DNA from: Syngnathus acus
Lineage: Eukaryota; Chordata; Actinopteri; Syngnathiformes; Syngnathidae
Assembly (NCBI RefSeq): GCF_901709675.1
Contig: NC_051096.1
Span: 8,211,001-8,275,000 of the forward strand
Length of the DNA: 64,000 nt
Reading direction: 5' to 3'
The notes under the pieces are model-generated. The model saw only the letters and a list, made by a program, of their open reading frames with translations, was not told the DNA's origin and made no database searches. The translations under genes were made by a program, and so were the position numbers. Every line of letters begins with the position of its first letter. Within the stretch, counting starts at the first letter, position 1. Positions 10,674-22,708 of this stretch are shown here, piece by piece.

Positions 10674-13526
10674 TAGCGACACAGCTGACATCCATATTGT
10701 ACACGCAGCTTCAGCGCAGCAGGTGAGCTCCACTTGGGCGCTAAGTTGCCGAGGGTTTTTTTGACCATTTGCACCTCTGATGCCAAAGGAATGGGCCTCA
10801 CTAGTGACTGAGTTTCCGTTTTATTATGTCTGTATTTCCATACTGTAGAGCGTTCACAGACAGTGAGTGAGTAGCCCAGCACAGTGTTTGAAGGTCATAT
10901 TAAGACCACACCAGCACCATTCAATGAAGGCCATTCAGGAAATATCCGTGCCGGTGAATAATGTCTCATAAGTGATGTGTCAAAAACCAAAACCCAGGAA
11001 CGAATTAGAGAGAAGTCGACGCGACATCATTGCAGGTCAAACAATCATCTTGGGGGGGTGTTTTCTCATGCTGCTTAAATTTCATCAGAAACGTCTTTTT
11101 GTATCTAAATGGAGGTTAAATATGAATGCAGGTATACAGTATCTACTGTGATCTTTTCATTTGTAATATTTCAAACTTACTTCAGAGGCCATATGAAGTC
11201 TGTACTGTACAGTAAGCACTTTGCCAGCATCCTTTTCTTACCCATTATGAATTCTAGTGTACTATTATATTATTATTTAAACGTTGCTTCTTCTCCCGAC
11301 TATTTGTTTTACGGCAATTTTGATTTACATTTGTCAGGAATCTTGTGGAATTTTTGGTCGCAGAATTTCAATGGTTTTGTTTTGTTTTGTTTTTTACCCC
11401 CAAATCAGTTCCACAACAGTTTTAATCCGTGATTTTATTGATGAATGTTTACGCAAACGGATAACATCACAGCTGGGCTGTAGTCAACATCTCTTGATCT
11501 CTGCACAACTGGATGATTATCATTTCATAGATACTCTTAGATGATAATAATAAAGAATCTGCCCAAGTACAGTGGAACACATTCTTTAGAAAATAAGACA
11601 CTTGATTCAAGTATTCCTTAGTGCCTGTTCTCACTCTCATTGTGAATAAATGGGAGACGATCGTAGAACATCACTTTGAGGTACCGAAAAGATGACAGAA
11701 GCACATTCTTAGCACATGTGCCATGAATCTCAACTGACAGCGACTGAGATCCTCATCTTCATACGTTGTTCACTGCCACGTCACTCGACGGACCAGACAA
11801 ATGGCGAAAATAGGATTTTTGTTTACAACCTTGGGTGTTCCACTGTACTTTGCGCCAGTCCGTTGTGTTTCGATGACGCCGACGACACGCGCACGCACGC
11901 ACGCACCGGCATAATCCTGCACACAAAACAACACCAGCCAAATGTTGTTGTTGTTGTTGGGGGTAAAAAGAATCCAAGTGACCCCAGTTAGTTGCACCTA
12001 TTTTTATACTGTCTGTATTACTTTTATTGTGCGTGTGTGTGTGGTGGACAAAAAAAAAAAAGTTCTTTTCCTGATGCTAAACATTTTATGCAACGCAAAT
12101 ATTTCTACTGTAAATGTGACATTTGTAATATTCTACATAGCCGATCTAATTTTCGCAAAGTGCAGTCTTGTTTTAGCAATAAATGCTCCATACGAATGGA
12201 TCCGTGACACTAGCTAAATATCCAGGTAAGGAATCATTATCGCTCTATCTGTGTCTAGCTGTAGTGACTATGTGCCTTGTCAGAGCTCTTTATGTGCAAG
12301 TGTCGTACTTCCAATTAAGTGTTCAGATACATGTACGCGGTGGCGGCGGCGGCGGCATCCAATAAATGAATGCCAAAGACAAAGCGGCGTCAGTTTAGAG
12401 TGGACCAGTGCACTATTTATTGACTGGTGTGTAGTTGGCCCATGTCTGTATTGAAGTTGTAGCCAGCCTCCGGCTGCAGACTCCACTTCTGGACTTATTC
12501 TTGTTATTATCTTCCATTTACAAACTGAATTGCTGTTTGTAAGTGTATTCTGTTATGTCTTGAATGTTAGATGGAATGAGTAATGCGAGGAGGATCTTGG
12601 GACTAAGTTGGCTCATGCCACACGGGTTTTAAACTGGAAGTGAACTCTGACCAATCGGGTCATGTCATGCAAAACAAACGCTGTTGAGTCAAAAAAAGAA
12701 TAACTCCAGCATGCAGAAACCAAGGCAAAATGAAGCAAACGTTCTGGTTAGCAAGACTGATGACTTACTGTATGTCTCAGTGGAAAGCAATAAACATAAA
12801 AAGTATCAACTGATCCTGGTTGTTTCTTCTCATTTAGAAATCCAAAAGCAACTTCATTCCTTCGTGATGCTTGCTCTGATTAGGGCTGAAGGATTTGGAT
12901 TTAGTGGTTCTCCTCAAAACGCTCACATTTTCTGAATATGTAGTATTTCTGGCATAAATGCAAATATTGAAGCATTTTCTTTTTGTGTAAATGATCATTT
13001 TTACTTCCAAAGTTTAATTAGGAAGGAGCAAGACAATTTCTTCATAGCCCCAGAATAAGGTCATTATTTAGGACCGTGTTGCTCAGGGTTAAAAATTCAA
13101 ACAAAACACACACACACACACAACCCATGACAGCGTATCTATAAACCACATTTTAAATATGTAACAGCAGCAGCCATTCCATCCATTAAGTCTGCACTGT
13201 GGCGACAGGCAGTTTGACAACAGCCTGACAGAACATATCCCACTTCCACCATCCCAACTTTAAAAAGCCATCTTGTCCCACAAAGAAAGGATTGCATCCG
13301 TTTACCGTGTCGAGTTGTATTAGTGTTACTCATTGTGTCTGCTGATGCATTTGGAATACATTCGAGACGAGTGGGTCAGACTAAGCTAACATGGCACCAC
13401 CATCCATCCATCCATCCATCGATCCAACGTCCATTCTTCACATTACAATTTTCAGCCAAAAACAAGCAGAGCAGCTCGCCGCTTTATATTGAAGCCATTT
13501 ATGGTGAAATGACAAAGAAGTCCAGC
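10674..13526. other. Convergent interval: slc4a7 3' UTR and herpud2 3' UTR
   Basis: No coding exon is recognised between the slc4a7 stop (10671-10673) and the herpud2 stop on the other strand (13527-13529). Plus-strand AATAAA hexamers occur at 11549, 12178 and 12361. On the minus strand, ATTAAA lies at 13013-13018 and AATAAA at 12416-12421. If the distal signals are used, the two 3' UTRs may overlap. Short CA, GTT and GGC runs are present. Confidence 0.6.
12178..12183 (+). terminator. slc4a7: Candidate slc4a7 poly(A) signal
   Basis: AATAAA about 1.5 kb downstream of the stop codon, in AT-rich sequence. Alternatives are at 11549 and 12361. The site in use cannot be decided from sequence. Confidence 0.4.
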
Positions 13527-16211
13527 TCAGTTGGCAGCATTTTGCGCTCCCTCGGGAATGAGCGACATGAAAAAGGTGATGATAAATGCCCACATGGAGG
13601 ACAGGATGCCCGTTTGGGGGATGACGCCGTTCGGGTCCTCTGCGCCTTCCTCTCCGCTTTCCCCGCCTTCATCATCGTCGGAGCTGTCGTCTGCAACGTG
13701 TTCCTGTAAGGGAAAAAAAAAAGCCAAAACATTCTGTAATTCGGCAATGATTGCTCAATTGTAATTGAATTCAAAAATAAAAGATCACAAGCATGTCTTT
13801 CCTCATGTCATTCTTTTCAAAGTGCCTAATATACAAAGATAACTGGCCACAACATTACAACCACTTGCGTAAAAGCAACCTAAGTGGTTAGTTCTATTGC
13901 TGTGGCCGGTGACAACATAGCCAATCAAGCAAATAGCCCAAAAGTGAGCCGCATACCATTCCATGGAGGTCATTGTTCTGTAGCTCTGCCTCCATCTCTT
14001 CCTGATTTTCTCCAGGAAGCTGCAGTTCATTTTCGAGGTTGAAGGGAAACCAGCCGGCCTGGTGACTGTTAAACACAAATGACATTACACGTGGAAACAA
14101 CATTTGGAAAGGCTTCGTAGAAATGTAGTATTTTACACATAAATTGTGTTGAAAGGTTTTGGTTTTTTTTGCATTTCTGCAAATCTAAGAAAACGATGTT
14201 TCAAATATTTTAGCGACACGGGCAAACATCACAATAACGCCAAAAATTGGATTGCATAAAGCGATTAGGAGGAGCCACTCACAGGTAAAGCACCAGCATG
14301 GCCGTCATCACCATGAGAAAGCGGCTGAAGGACGAGTAAAAGTACACGATACTAAGTAAGACGGCGGCCCGGGAAAACGTGTACACCCAGTCCAGCCAAT
14401 CCCGGTTGAGATCCTCCTCGTTCAGTATCTCCCCCCCTTGGGCGTTCATCTCCACTTCGGGGTTGCCGCGGCGATCCACCCGCGGGCGCTGGCTCAGGGG
14501 GTCTGCTTGGGGGACGGGGGGAGTCCTGGGTAGGTCGTGGCTTAGGTTTTGGGAGGTGGCTGCCAGTAAATTACTGTTGAGAGAAGTCATGCATTGAAAT
14601 GCGAAATGACTACCACCTTGGAAAAGTGAAGACTTACTAGTGCATGTAAAATTGGCGAGCATACAACTGCTGCCACCACAAGAGCGTCATGGGGTTGTAA
14701 TAGGGGGTCACGTTTGTGGGAGGGGTGGACATTGCAGAGAAATGACTCCAGCTGGGAAGAAAAAAAAAAAAAAGACCACCACGACAACATGAACATGAGG
14801 CGCACGCAACAATTGACATGCCACTTGGTTAATCGATTGAAAATTCCGCACAACCAACACAATTCTTGAGGATCAATAAATGGATAATCACCCTAGCTGA
14901 CTTAACATGGATATCCATTTTTTTGCATTATGATGATACAGTGAATCCCAAAGTACCTGTTCATGAATTGCTGATGCAACTGCTCGTAAGAGAACTGTAC
15001 GCCTCGTTGTCGGAGTCCGTCACCGCTCTCCTCTGATTGGCTGCGTTGATCGGGGAAGGAAGGACTAGCAGTTTGAGTGACCTGTCAACCAGAGCATCCA
15101 ATTACGCTTCGACTGGCAAGAGTGGGCCTATCCTCTTAGGGGACCTCTTTGGGCATGAAGGCGAATGATGAAACAAAATGGAGCTGATGATGAAAGAGGA
15201 GTGAGGAGCATGTCACCGATGCACTCACTCACTCACCGAGGATTCGGCCGCGCTCTCTCGAGGCCTGCGGGTGGGGTTCGGGGAGCTGGGGGGCGTGGGT
15301 GAGGGGCACACCAGATGAAGCATATGATACTCGTCTTGCTGGAAAAGGCATTGCAAAATGTTCTGACTCGTTACGCCCTCACCATTGGTTATACAACTGG
15401 GAGTTACGTACCTTTCGGAGCACATCTTTTAAAGTCACGTGATCCAAAAGCAGCTTGCCAGAATACACCAGTCTCTGGTCTTTGGAGCTCTACCAAAAAA
15501 AAAAAAAAAAAAAAATTCCTCATGTGACCCCTTTATTGCACAACCCACCACAACACAAAGTCTAACCCAGTGTACATAATGTTGCTATGTAAATGTTAAC
15601 CACACCACTAACAATCTAATCCTTTCTAGACTCGAGGATTTGAAATACCCAAATAGCACATATTGCTTGACCTCTTGACCTGGCTTCACATGTCCATCAA
15701 TGCTCTCATATTATTTCTAAGTCTTAACTTTCTCTTTCCAAATCGGAAAGAAAAAATAGATATTTTCTACTTCTATTTTTGGAGCTAACGTACATCATTT
15801 TCAATCGGTTGAATTGCATGTTTGCATTTGTTGATCGACACCTTTGATGTTTCGACAGGCGCCGGCCGACGAGATCGCTCCTCTTTGACACACCCAAAAG
15901 TGTGGAAAGGTAGGCTACTTTTTTATACAATTGACCTATTTCACATGGTTTTGAGGAAAAACAAACATTCCATTTGCACAATGCCTAACGAGCATGGGTC
16001 AATACTACTCCGAAAGATGTTTTGATGATTATGACGATTTCACGGTTGTTTTTCTACTCACCGGTTTGCTGGGGTAGACATCTGCCAAATGGGCTTTGAG
16101 TTTCTCCACAGTCCAGTTCTGGCAGCAATTAATAGTCTGGTCATCATATTTCTGGTTAGGCGCCCTGATGACAAGTGTAACCGCACCGTCCATCACACCT
16201 TGAGCCATCAT
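13527..16211 (-). CDS. herpud2: HERPUD2, ubiquitin-like-domain ER membrane protein
   Basis: Complete seven-exon coding region of 381 residues (human is about 406). Exons on the minus strand: 16211-16062, 15489-15412, 15338-15237, 15081-14957, 14751-14638, 14573-14283, 13703-13527; all junctions are GT-AG and in phase. Residues about 10-92 form the ubiquitin-like fold (VTLVIRAPNQKYDDQTI, DQRLVYSGKLLLDH, DEYHMLHLVC). The middle has the LLWWQQLYARQFYMHY motif. NEEDLNRDWLDWVYTFSRAA is followed by hydrophobic segments (LLSIVYFYSSFSRFLMVM) that anchor the protein in the ER membrane. An acidic stretch precedes the end, FITFFMSLIPEGAQNAAN in pattern. HERP-family proteins act in ER-associated degradation; the specific role of HERPUD2 is less settled. 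The start was taken at the first of two adjacent ATGs (16211, 16208), both with A at -3. Confidence 0.95.
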
Positions 16212-16297
16212 TCTCAAGCATTTGTCTTGAAATGCAAAAGGCAAACTTGTGCGGTGTGTTCTGGAAACACCAAACGTTACGTGAAGTGCATCTCTGG
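16156..16297 (-). promoter_or_regulatory. herpud2: herpud2 5' leader with two upstream ORFs
   Basis: A likely leader exon begins after a minus-strand acceptor (cttacag) whose first exon base is 16297. It contains an ATG at 16291 with a five-codon ORF including stop (to 16277). A second ATG at 16221 opens a 21-codon ORF that overlaps the main start in another frame and ends at 16156. Both could limit initiation at 16211. The acceptor is predicted only. Confidence 0.5.
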
Positions 16298-17788
16298 CTG
16301 TAAGGTGAACAAGACAGGGGGGGGGGGGAGGAAAAAAAAAAAAAAAAAAGAAGAATGTTTTGATCAGGATCTTATTTACGCTCTACTAGAGTGCTGAAAC
16401 AGTCTGACATTTCGCAACAATGCAATGTCAGTGATCGGTGTGGTCAAACGTACCTCCGTGCACGCCACAAGCTGGGTTATTGTATTGTAATAATTCCTTA
16501 ATTACCTTGGTTGGAGAGTTCAATGTACACTGTTGACGCAACTAGCCGAGCTAACATTTAGCCCCACTAGATATTGAGCCGTTGGTGCGTTTGATCGTGT
16601 TAAGCACAGGAAAAAAATACAGATGCATTTCAAAAGCTAAATAAAAGGATGATAAGATTGTATGGATTGTTTGCTATAAGATGAGGATCAATTGGGTTTA
16701 CCTGAGGTGTTTACGCCTATCTACCCTGCCGAGCGAGCCCAGCTGTCTTCTTACTCGTTTGCCATAAGATCGCGTTGCAAGAAACTTCAACTTAGTACAG
16801 CGCCTCTCGGTGTTCGGGACACAAAATACTCTCTTATTCCATATCAAGTCATGTTTTGCACGCTTGCAAATTCATTTTTCTGACTGAACACATATGTTTG
16901 GTATTGATTCTACAATGATTCGTGGGAAAAGTGATGTCGTTGTGAAGATTGCATTGATGCCATTTGATTGCTGCGAAAATTAAAACCTCAATCGCTTCGA
17001 GGATTCCAAAAGTACACACAACAGGAGCGCCTTTTCATACCAAAATGCATCGAGACTTGATTCACAAACGAGCCTCTAGATGGCAGTATGTAATCATTGT
17101 CACTACTGTGTGATGCACTACAACTGAATTCATTATAATATATGGGGGAAAAGCTCAAGAAGACTTTTAAATTGTGAATGTATATCTCCCTATATAAGTA
17201 AAAGGTATTTTATATACTAAAATGACGTTTACAAACGAAGCATTATGGACTGATCGGACCAAGATTGCGCTCAACCAAAAGGCCAGCCAAGACTTGAGGA
17301 CTAAGAAAGGATCTGCTCATGATCCAAAAAACTGCCCCCCTCTGAAATAGGCTTGGACCTCCCAAGTGCCAGTCAAGATAGTTGACGTGTTTTCTGAGAC
17401 TTTTTTTTCCCCATACGCAGGGAACAGAAATAAATTACTCAGCATTTGGGGGGTTATAAAAATATTTTTGGTTTGTTTTGCATACCGCCAGCGATATCCT
17501 TGACCCGTCCGTCCACATCCCAAAGGAAAAAAATCCTAGCTCTGCCAATGCTTGAATTTCCTGGCTTGGTAGTGCAACATAATAGTCTTTCGATAGATAG
17601 TGTCCTCTAAGGTCAGTGGCGTTCTTTCATACATGTCATTTCTCATTTGTAACCAAAGTTTTCATCTTGAGAGTTTCTCTGTCTGGCACAGCAGCGTATT
17701 TTTTAGGACTCATCACAAACAAAAGTCCTTGATGTAATGGGAAGAGTTTTCTCTGTATTCCAATTATTAACAACAAGAATGAACGAAC
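16298..17788. other. Upstream flank of herpud2, no gene recognised
   Basis: It begins with a G run followed by an A run (about 16316-16350) on the plus strand. No open frame resembles a known protein. The herpud2 promoter and any further non-coding leader exon should lie here, but I see no decisive TATA or GC box. Confidence 0.5.
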
Positions 17789-17923
17789 GGATGGATGGAT
17801 GGATGGATGGATGGATGGATGGATGGATGGATGGATGGATGGACGGACGGACGGACGGACGGACGGACGGACGGACGGGCGGACGGACGGATGGATGGAT
17901 GGACGGACGGATGGATGGATGGA
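17789..17923. repeat. GGAT/GGAC tetranucleotide array
   Basis: About 33 units. A block of GGAT switches to GGAC, then short GGAT and GGAC blocks alternate. Frames through it give only DGWM or DGRT repeats and are not genes. Confidence 0.95.
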
Positions 17924-20900
17924 GGTTTTCCGAAAAACAAGAATGAGTCAACCTTCTGTGAATTAGGGCCTTGTGCTTGCGAGACCGAACGAGAACAAGT
18001 CGAAATCAGACAAGGTCAATGACACGCTACTGGACCGACGACATCCATCCCTCCCTCCCTCCCTAACTGGTGCTTTAAATGGACGCGATAATGACTAGGA
18101 GGGAGATGGTGGGTGGCTAGCGCTTCCTTCATAGTGATGGTATTCGTATCATCTTGCGGAGCGTGGGTCATTAGTTGACATCAAAGAGAGGACGACCCCG
18201 AGCCACATCACGGCAAAGAACCCATTAGCGATGCACGTGTAACATGTGCTGCAATCATGGGCTATTTGTGGTCACCTCATAATGGCCCCTCGCAGACCTT
18301 AAATTTGCTTCTCAGCAGGCTACGGATACGCGCCACTGAGACAGGAACTCTTGATACTGTGAAAATGAGTGCTGAATTTAGAATTTCCATTAAGTAAAAA
18401 TAGTTTCCTTTTCTCTGTGTATTAACGCTGTTTCTGTGCAGCTAGTGGATTGCGTTTTTTAGACAGATGTAATTCTCAAGAGCAGGATATAGCTCTTTGT
18501 AAGTGAAGATTATTTTTCATCTTTTTTGTGAATTTTATTTTGGTCCGGAACGGTAAAGACATACCCCATTGATTGTCTTTTTAAAAACCAGGCAATCTTT
18601 CCATTCAACCTACCGAAATACATCATACTTCCGTTTTTGGTTCTTTGAAGAAGAAAAAAAATATTTTTCACTCAGTCTGTCTTTACCGTATTACCAACAC
18701 AGAAAGTCTCTTGATATTGTTGAAATAATTATTGAAATGCCCAGTTGAGAAGAAATCAAGAAAAGGGATGAAAAAAATCGATAGTCAAGGTATTTTCCAA
18801 TGAATGAATCATACTTCCACCATGAATAATGCAATAAAAATGGACTTTTATCGAAACAACTAGTGTACTTGTAGCATGGTGTCTATGTCTTGGAAAGGGG
18901 GTGCAAGTCCTGCTAAGATGTCAAAAGTCCTCTGGATGTGGAATTTGTTGGCTTCCGTTTGAAGCGGACGGACGGACGGACGGACAGACGGCTGGCTTTG
19001 TTGGCTCTCTCCATCAGGGCAGCCCGTTTCCTGTTGCCGGGTTACCATAATTATGACATTAGTATTCGCTATTGAGCTGCAGCCGGAAGCATTCAGACAA
19101 TGACGGCCAATGCGGGTCATTGTGATCTTCACAAACGCTTTTGACCAGCAGCAGCAATTTTGTTGAATTGTATAGTTGAATGATATATTCAACCTCACAA
19201 AACGTTGGTCCAGGCATATTGGTGTATGCATTGGCTTTGTGCAAACACAAAAGCTTTGGTTGTCGCATCAATGCTGTTTTGCAGAAGATGCTTTGAATGC
19301 GTTGGTAAAAATCCAGCACAGATGTCCTTCTGTTTGCACACTTTTCTGTGACACCTTTGGAATTTTGACATCACCACAGCAACAAAGCTTGCAGAGGCTC
19401 GGGAGGACTCCGTATGTCAAGTTCAGTTTCCATGGTAATGTGTTTCTTTGCGGAAGAGGAGTTCCCTGTGTGAGTGTGGTGAATACAGTACTCAACATGC
19501 CAATCAAAGCAGCAATGAATTGTTTTTATTTTTGAAAAATGTTTCTTTGGAATTGTACTTTGAGACTGCGGATGTACTGCGTGATGTCTGTGCACAATAT
19601 CAAAGGCTGTGTTGATGTTGCCGTTGGGACACAGTTGCTACTTTTTCCCTCTAGCTTGCCTTAGGCACAATTTGTGTCACTGTGAAGGTGGCGGGCGCCT
19701 CCCGAGCTTGAACCTGGGGGGCTTTTTGCTTGGCTTCTTGGACTGCCAGCTTGCTTCCTACTTTTGCTGTCAAGTATATCTATCTCCCATATCTCCACCA
19801 TCCATCCTCCAGTCCATATTAGAAACAGCACCTCAGCGCCTTGTCATCAAGATGAGAAAATGTCATGTATGTAAAGGTCAAGTTGCTCACTTTAGCTGAG
19901 CAATATGAACACTCGCTGGATTGAATACGCAATGAACGAGTCATGCCGGAAAAATGGAGACATGCGGACGTGTGTCGCGCCTCTCTGACAAAAAATATAG
20001 AAAGCTTCAGCCCAGTTTTACGTGAACATTTTCTGACACAGAAACAAAGGCGGGGGTGCCGCATGCAAAAGAAAAAGAAAAAAGGCATGATTACATCGTT
20101 CATTGTTGAAGTGAACGGGCTACGGGGAGCAAATTGCCACTGTGTCAAAGCAACATCGTTTAGGTCCAAAAATGTAAGCAGCCGATGCTTTCATCAAATG
20201 ATCAGGCGTGGCCGGAACTAGACACGAGTGATTGCAACGAGTGTTCAGTCATAGCCGCTTGCCTTTCTTACAATGTCATTGACGTCACTGGAGTCTCGAC
20301 GAGTTCTCACAGACCCTTTTGATGCGGAGCCAAACACAAATGAACTGCAAACACGCACACTTACGCAGAGTCCATTGAGAGAACACAAATGTGGTGGGTT
20401 GATTGCACTTACTGGTCACAATGACATACGACGGAAGAACCCTTGACAAGCCTGGACGTCATTAAAACACACACGGTCAAGTGACGGGAAGAATCCATAA
20501 GTTGAAACCAAGTGGAAGGTCAATTCCAATTGTAAATGTATCAAACGGTTGATATTAACTGTATTACAATAGATGGTTTTTTTTCAGCTTTGTAAAGAGA
20601 AGTTCATGTGACACTTAGCCATCATTTGACACTCTTTTGTCATAAGATGCTCACTGCATTTGCATCTTTGTTGTCTTCGTATGACTCATCATTGTGACAT
20701 TGTCACTTTGCATCATGATTCCCATTTCCATTGCAGGTTTGCATGACCCGTGCACAGTGCATTTGTGAATAATTGGCCTCATTTGCAACACATTGTTAAA
20801 ACTCAATGCATGTATGCTAACTAAAAAGATTGAATAGTCTGTTGAACAGTTTTCAGAATCCTCTGAATGAAGCAAGTATTGTTGCCATGGTAGCTAGCCA

Positions 20901-21660
20901 TTGTCACTTTAATGCACTGCTCCCCAATTTAATGGTACTTCCAAAAAAGCAAGCAAAAACAGATAGTACATGTCTCAGTTGGTTCACATCTTTCTGCTGC
21001 TTCAGATAGATAGATAGATAGATAGCTCATCTTTCTCCACCTTAAATAGGTCCAGGAGATGAAGTTATCCCTGCGGACAAGGCAGAGACGCAAAATTGAG
21101 AGCAAATTGACAAAGATTCTATGTTAAAAGCTTTCGTTGTAAGCTTTGGAAAGGAATCAAGTCCGAATATTATTTTTCACAGGGAGACTTGCTTTAAGAA
21201 TGTCACCGTTCAGATCATGATAAGGAGCGGATTGCGCAACGTAAACAGCTTTCATTGTTTGGAAGGCTCTTGTGTTACAATATTACACAACTCATCAGGT
21301 TATGCAGGTCAGGTTTTGTTCATGCGCGTATTGTGGCTCTACGATGCCAACGGAAACTTCATTTACAAAAGCTTCTCATCCATATTTACTCGTAGCCTAG
21401 TCACTCATCTGTTATCTGCTCGGGAGTTTGCACTAAGCGTTGGACAAATGTCAAAACAATAAGCGCTTTGGACCCCAGCTGAAAAGGCTTCATTAAAAAA
21501 CCTGCTCCACTGGCTGAAAGAGAGAGGTCTGCAGCATAACATGCATACCAATGACCATGGGAACCGGAAGTGCCCGCTTGAACCTGAGGGAGGCAGACGA
21601 GAGCTGAGAATGCTCACCAAAGAAAGTACACGCGAGAAGGTCACACAGGACACTTCAGTT
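17924..21660. other. Gene-poor sequence
   Basis: AT-rich sequence with no coding exon I recognise on either strand. It holds short simple repeats (GGAC at about 18966-18985, GATA at about 21006-21024). Open frames are short and have no family resemblance. Confidence 0.5.
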
Positions 21661-21662
21661 GG

Positions 21663-21701
<39 letters not shown>

Positions 21702-21702
21702 A
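21663..21702. repeat. (CTG)n trinucleotide repeat, about 13 units
   Basis: Nearly perfect CTG/CAG run, intergenic. It gives an alanine run in one frame and another homopolymer on the other strand; neither is part of a recognised gene. Confidence 0.95.
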
Positions 21703-22652
21703 GTAGCCCAAAAACACGAGTCACACAAAAGACACATTAGCAAAGTGTGGGGACAGAAGTGATAGTGGTCATGTGAAAATATCTTCATGTGCAACATACT
21801 GTACCATCACTTACTTGATTGAACATGAACTTTCTTCTTTCTTAAACACGTGCAAGTGACTCATCCCAGCAAGGCCGTTTCCTCAAATGAAAGAAATCAC
21901 TGCAGCTTTCTTCCAGAATGTCACATGAAGAGATTTGAAGCATTCAAATGTGCTTCTCTTTCTGTCCTGACAAGACTTTGATTATTGATTATTTCAGATG
22001 ATTGAAGAAAGAATCTTGGAGGAACTATTTTGCAACACAATCATCAGTAGAGAAAGAAATATCCAAATATGTTATGAAAATGGTGGCTGGCACAGGCTGT
22101 GGGCGGCGACACAGATAAATGAGGACTTGTAAGGAAGCGCTGTCTTGATGTGGGAGAGCGTTTGCCAGCAGGTGGGCATCATTTTTGTAGTCGATGATCC
22201 TCGTGCTTCGGGCCTTCCCGACCCGCAGCCTACAGTGAGAATTGAAGTGGGAGTGGACAGCTGAGCAGCGGTTAGTTACACCAAACACATCACGTACTGT
22301 AGTGGAGGATGAGTAAGCAGCTCTCCAAGTGTGTGTTGCATCGACCGAAACTCAGATGCACTTTCAGAAATGCTGCTAATCTGCTGCTAATTGCAGCGGT
22401 GAATTAAGAATGTTTGTTGAAGCAACACAGAAGCAATGATCGAAAAACAAATCCCTTTTTGAAATGATTTGATGATTGTCATGGGTGGACCATATTGGCC
22501 TAGCTCTCAAGCGAGCACCAGAAATGATTGTTTGGTGCAAAATTCACATTTCTTTAGTTATTTCAAATGACGTCAGACTTGGATTATTTCGTTTCTTTGT
22601 TGAGATTGTTCCATAAAATGACAGAAATAGAAAAGGTTCCAGCAGTGGTTAG

Positions 22653-22708
22653 TGTTTGTTTGTTTGTTTGTTTGTTTGTTTGTTTGTTTGTTTGTTTGTT
22701 TGTTTGTT
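22653..22708. repeat. (GTTT)14 tetranucleotide repeat
   Basis: Uninterrupted GTTT units in intergenic sequence. About 2.3 kb without a recognisable gene follows, up to the CATC array at 25033. Confidence 0.95.

Noticed and set aside
17737-18022. DGWM/DGRT and HPSI/RPSV repeat proteins
   Set aside because: Translations of GGAT/GGAC arrays; the same peptides recur at 28.3 kb and 55.4 kb.
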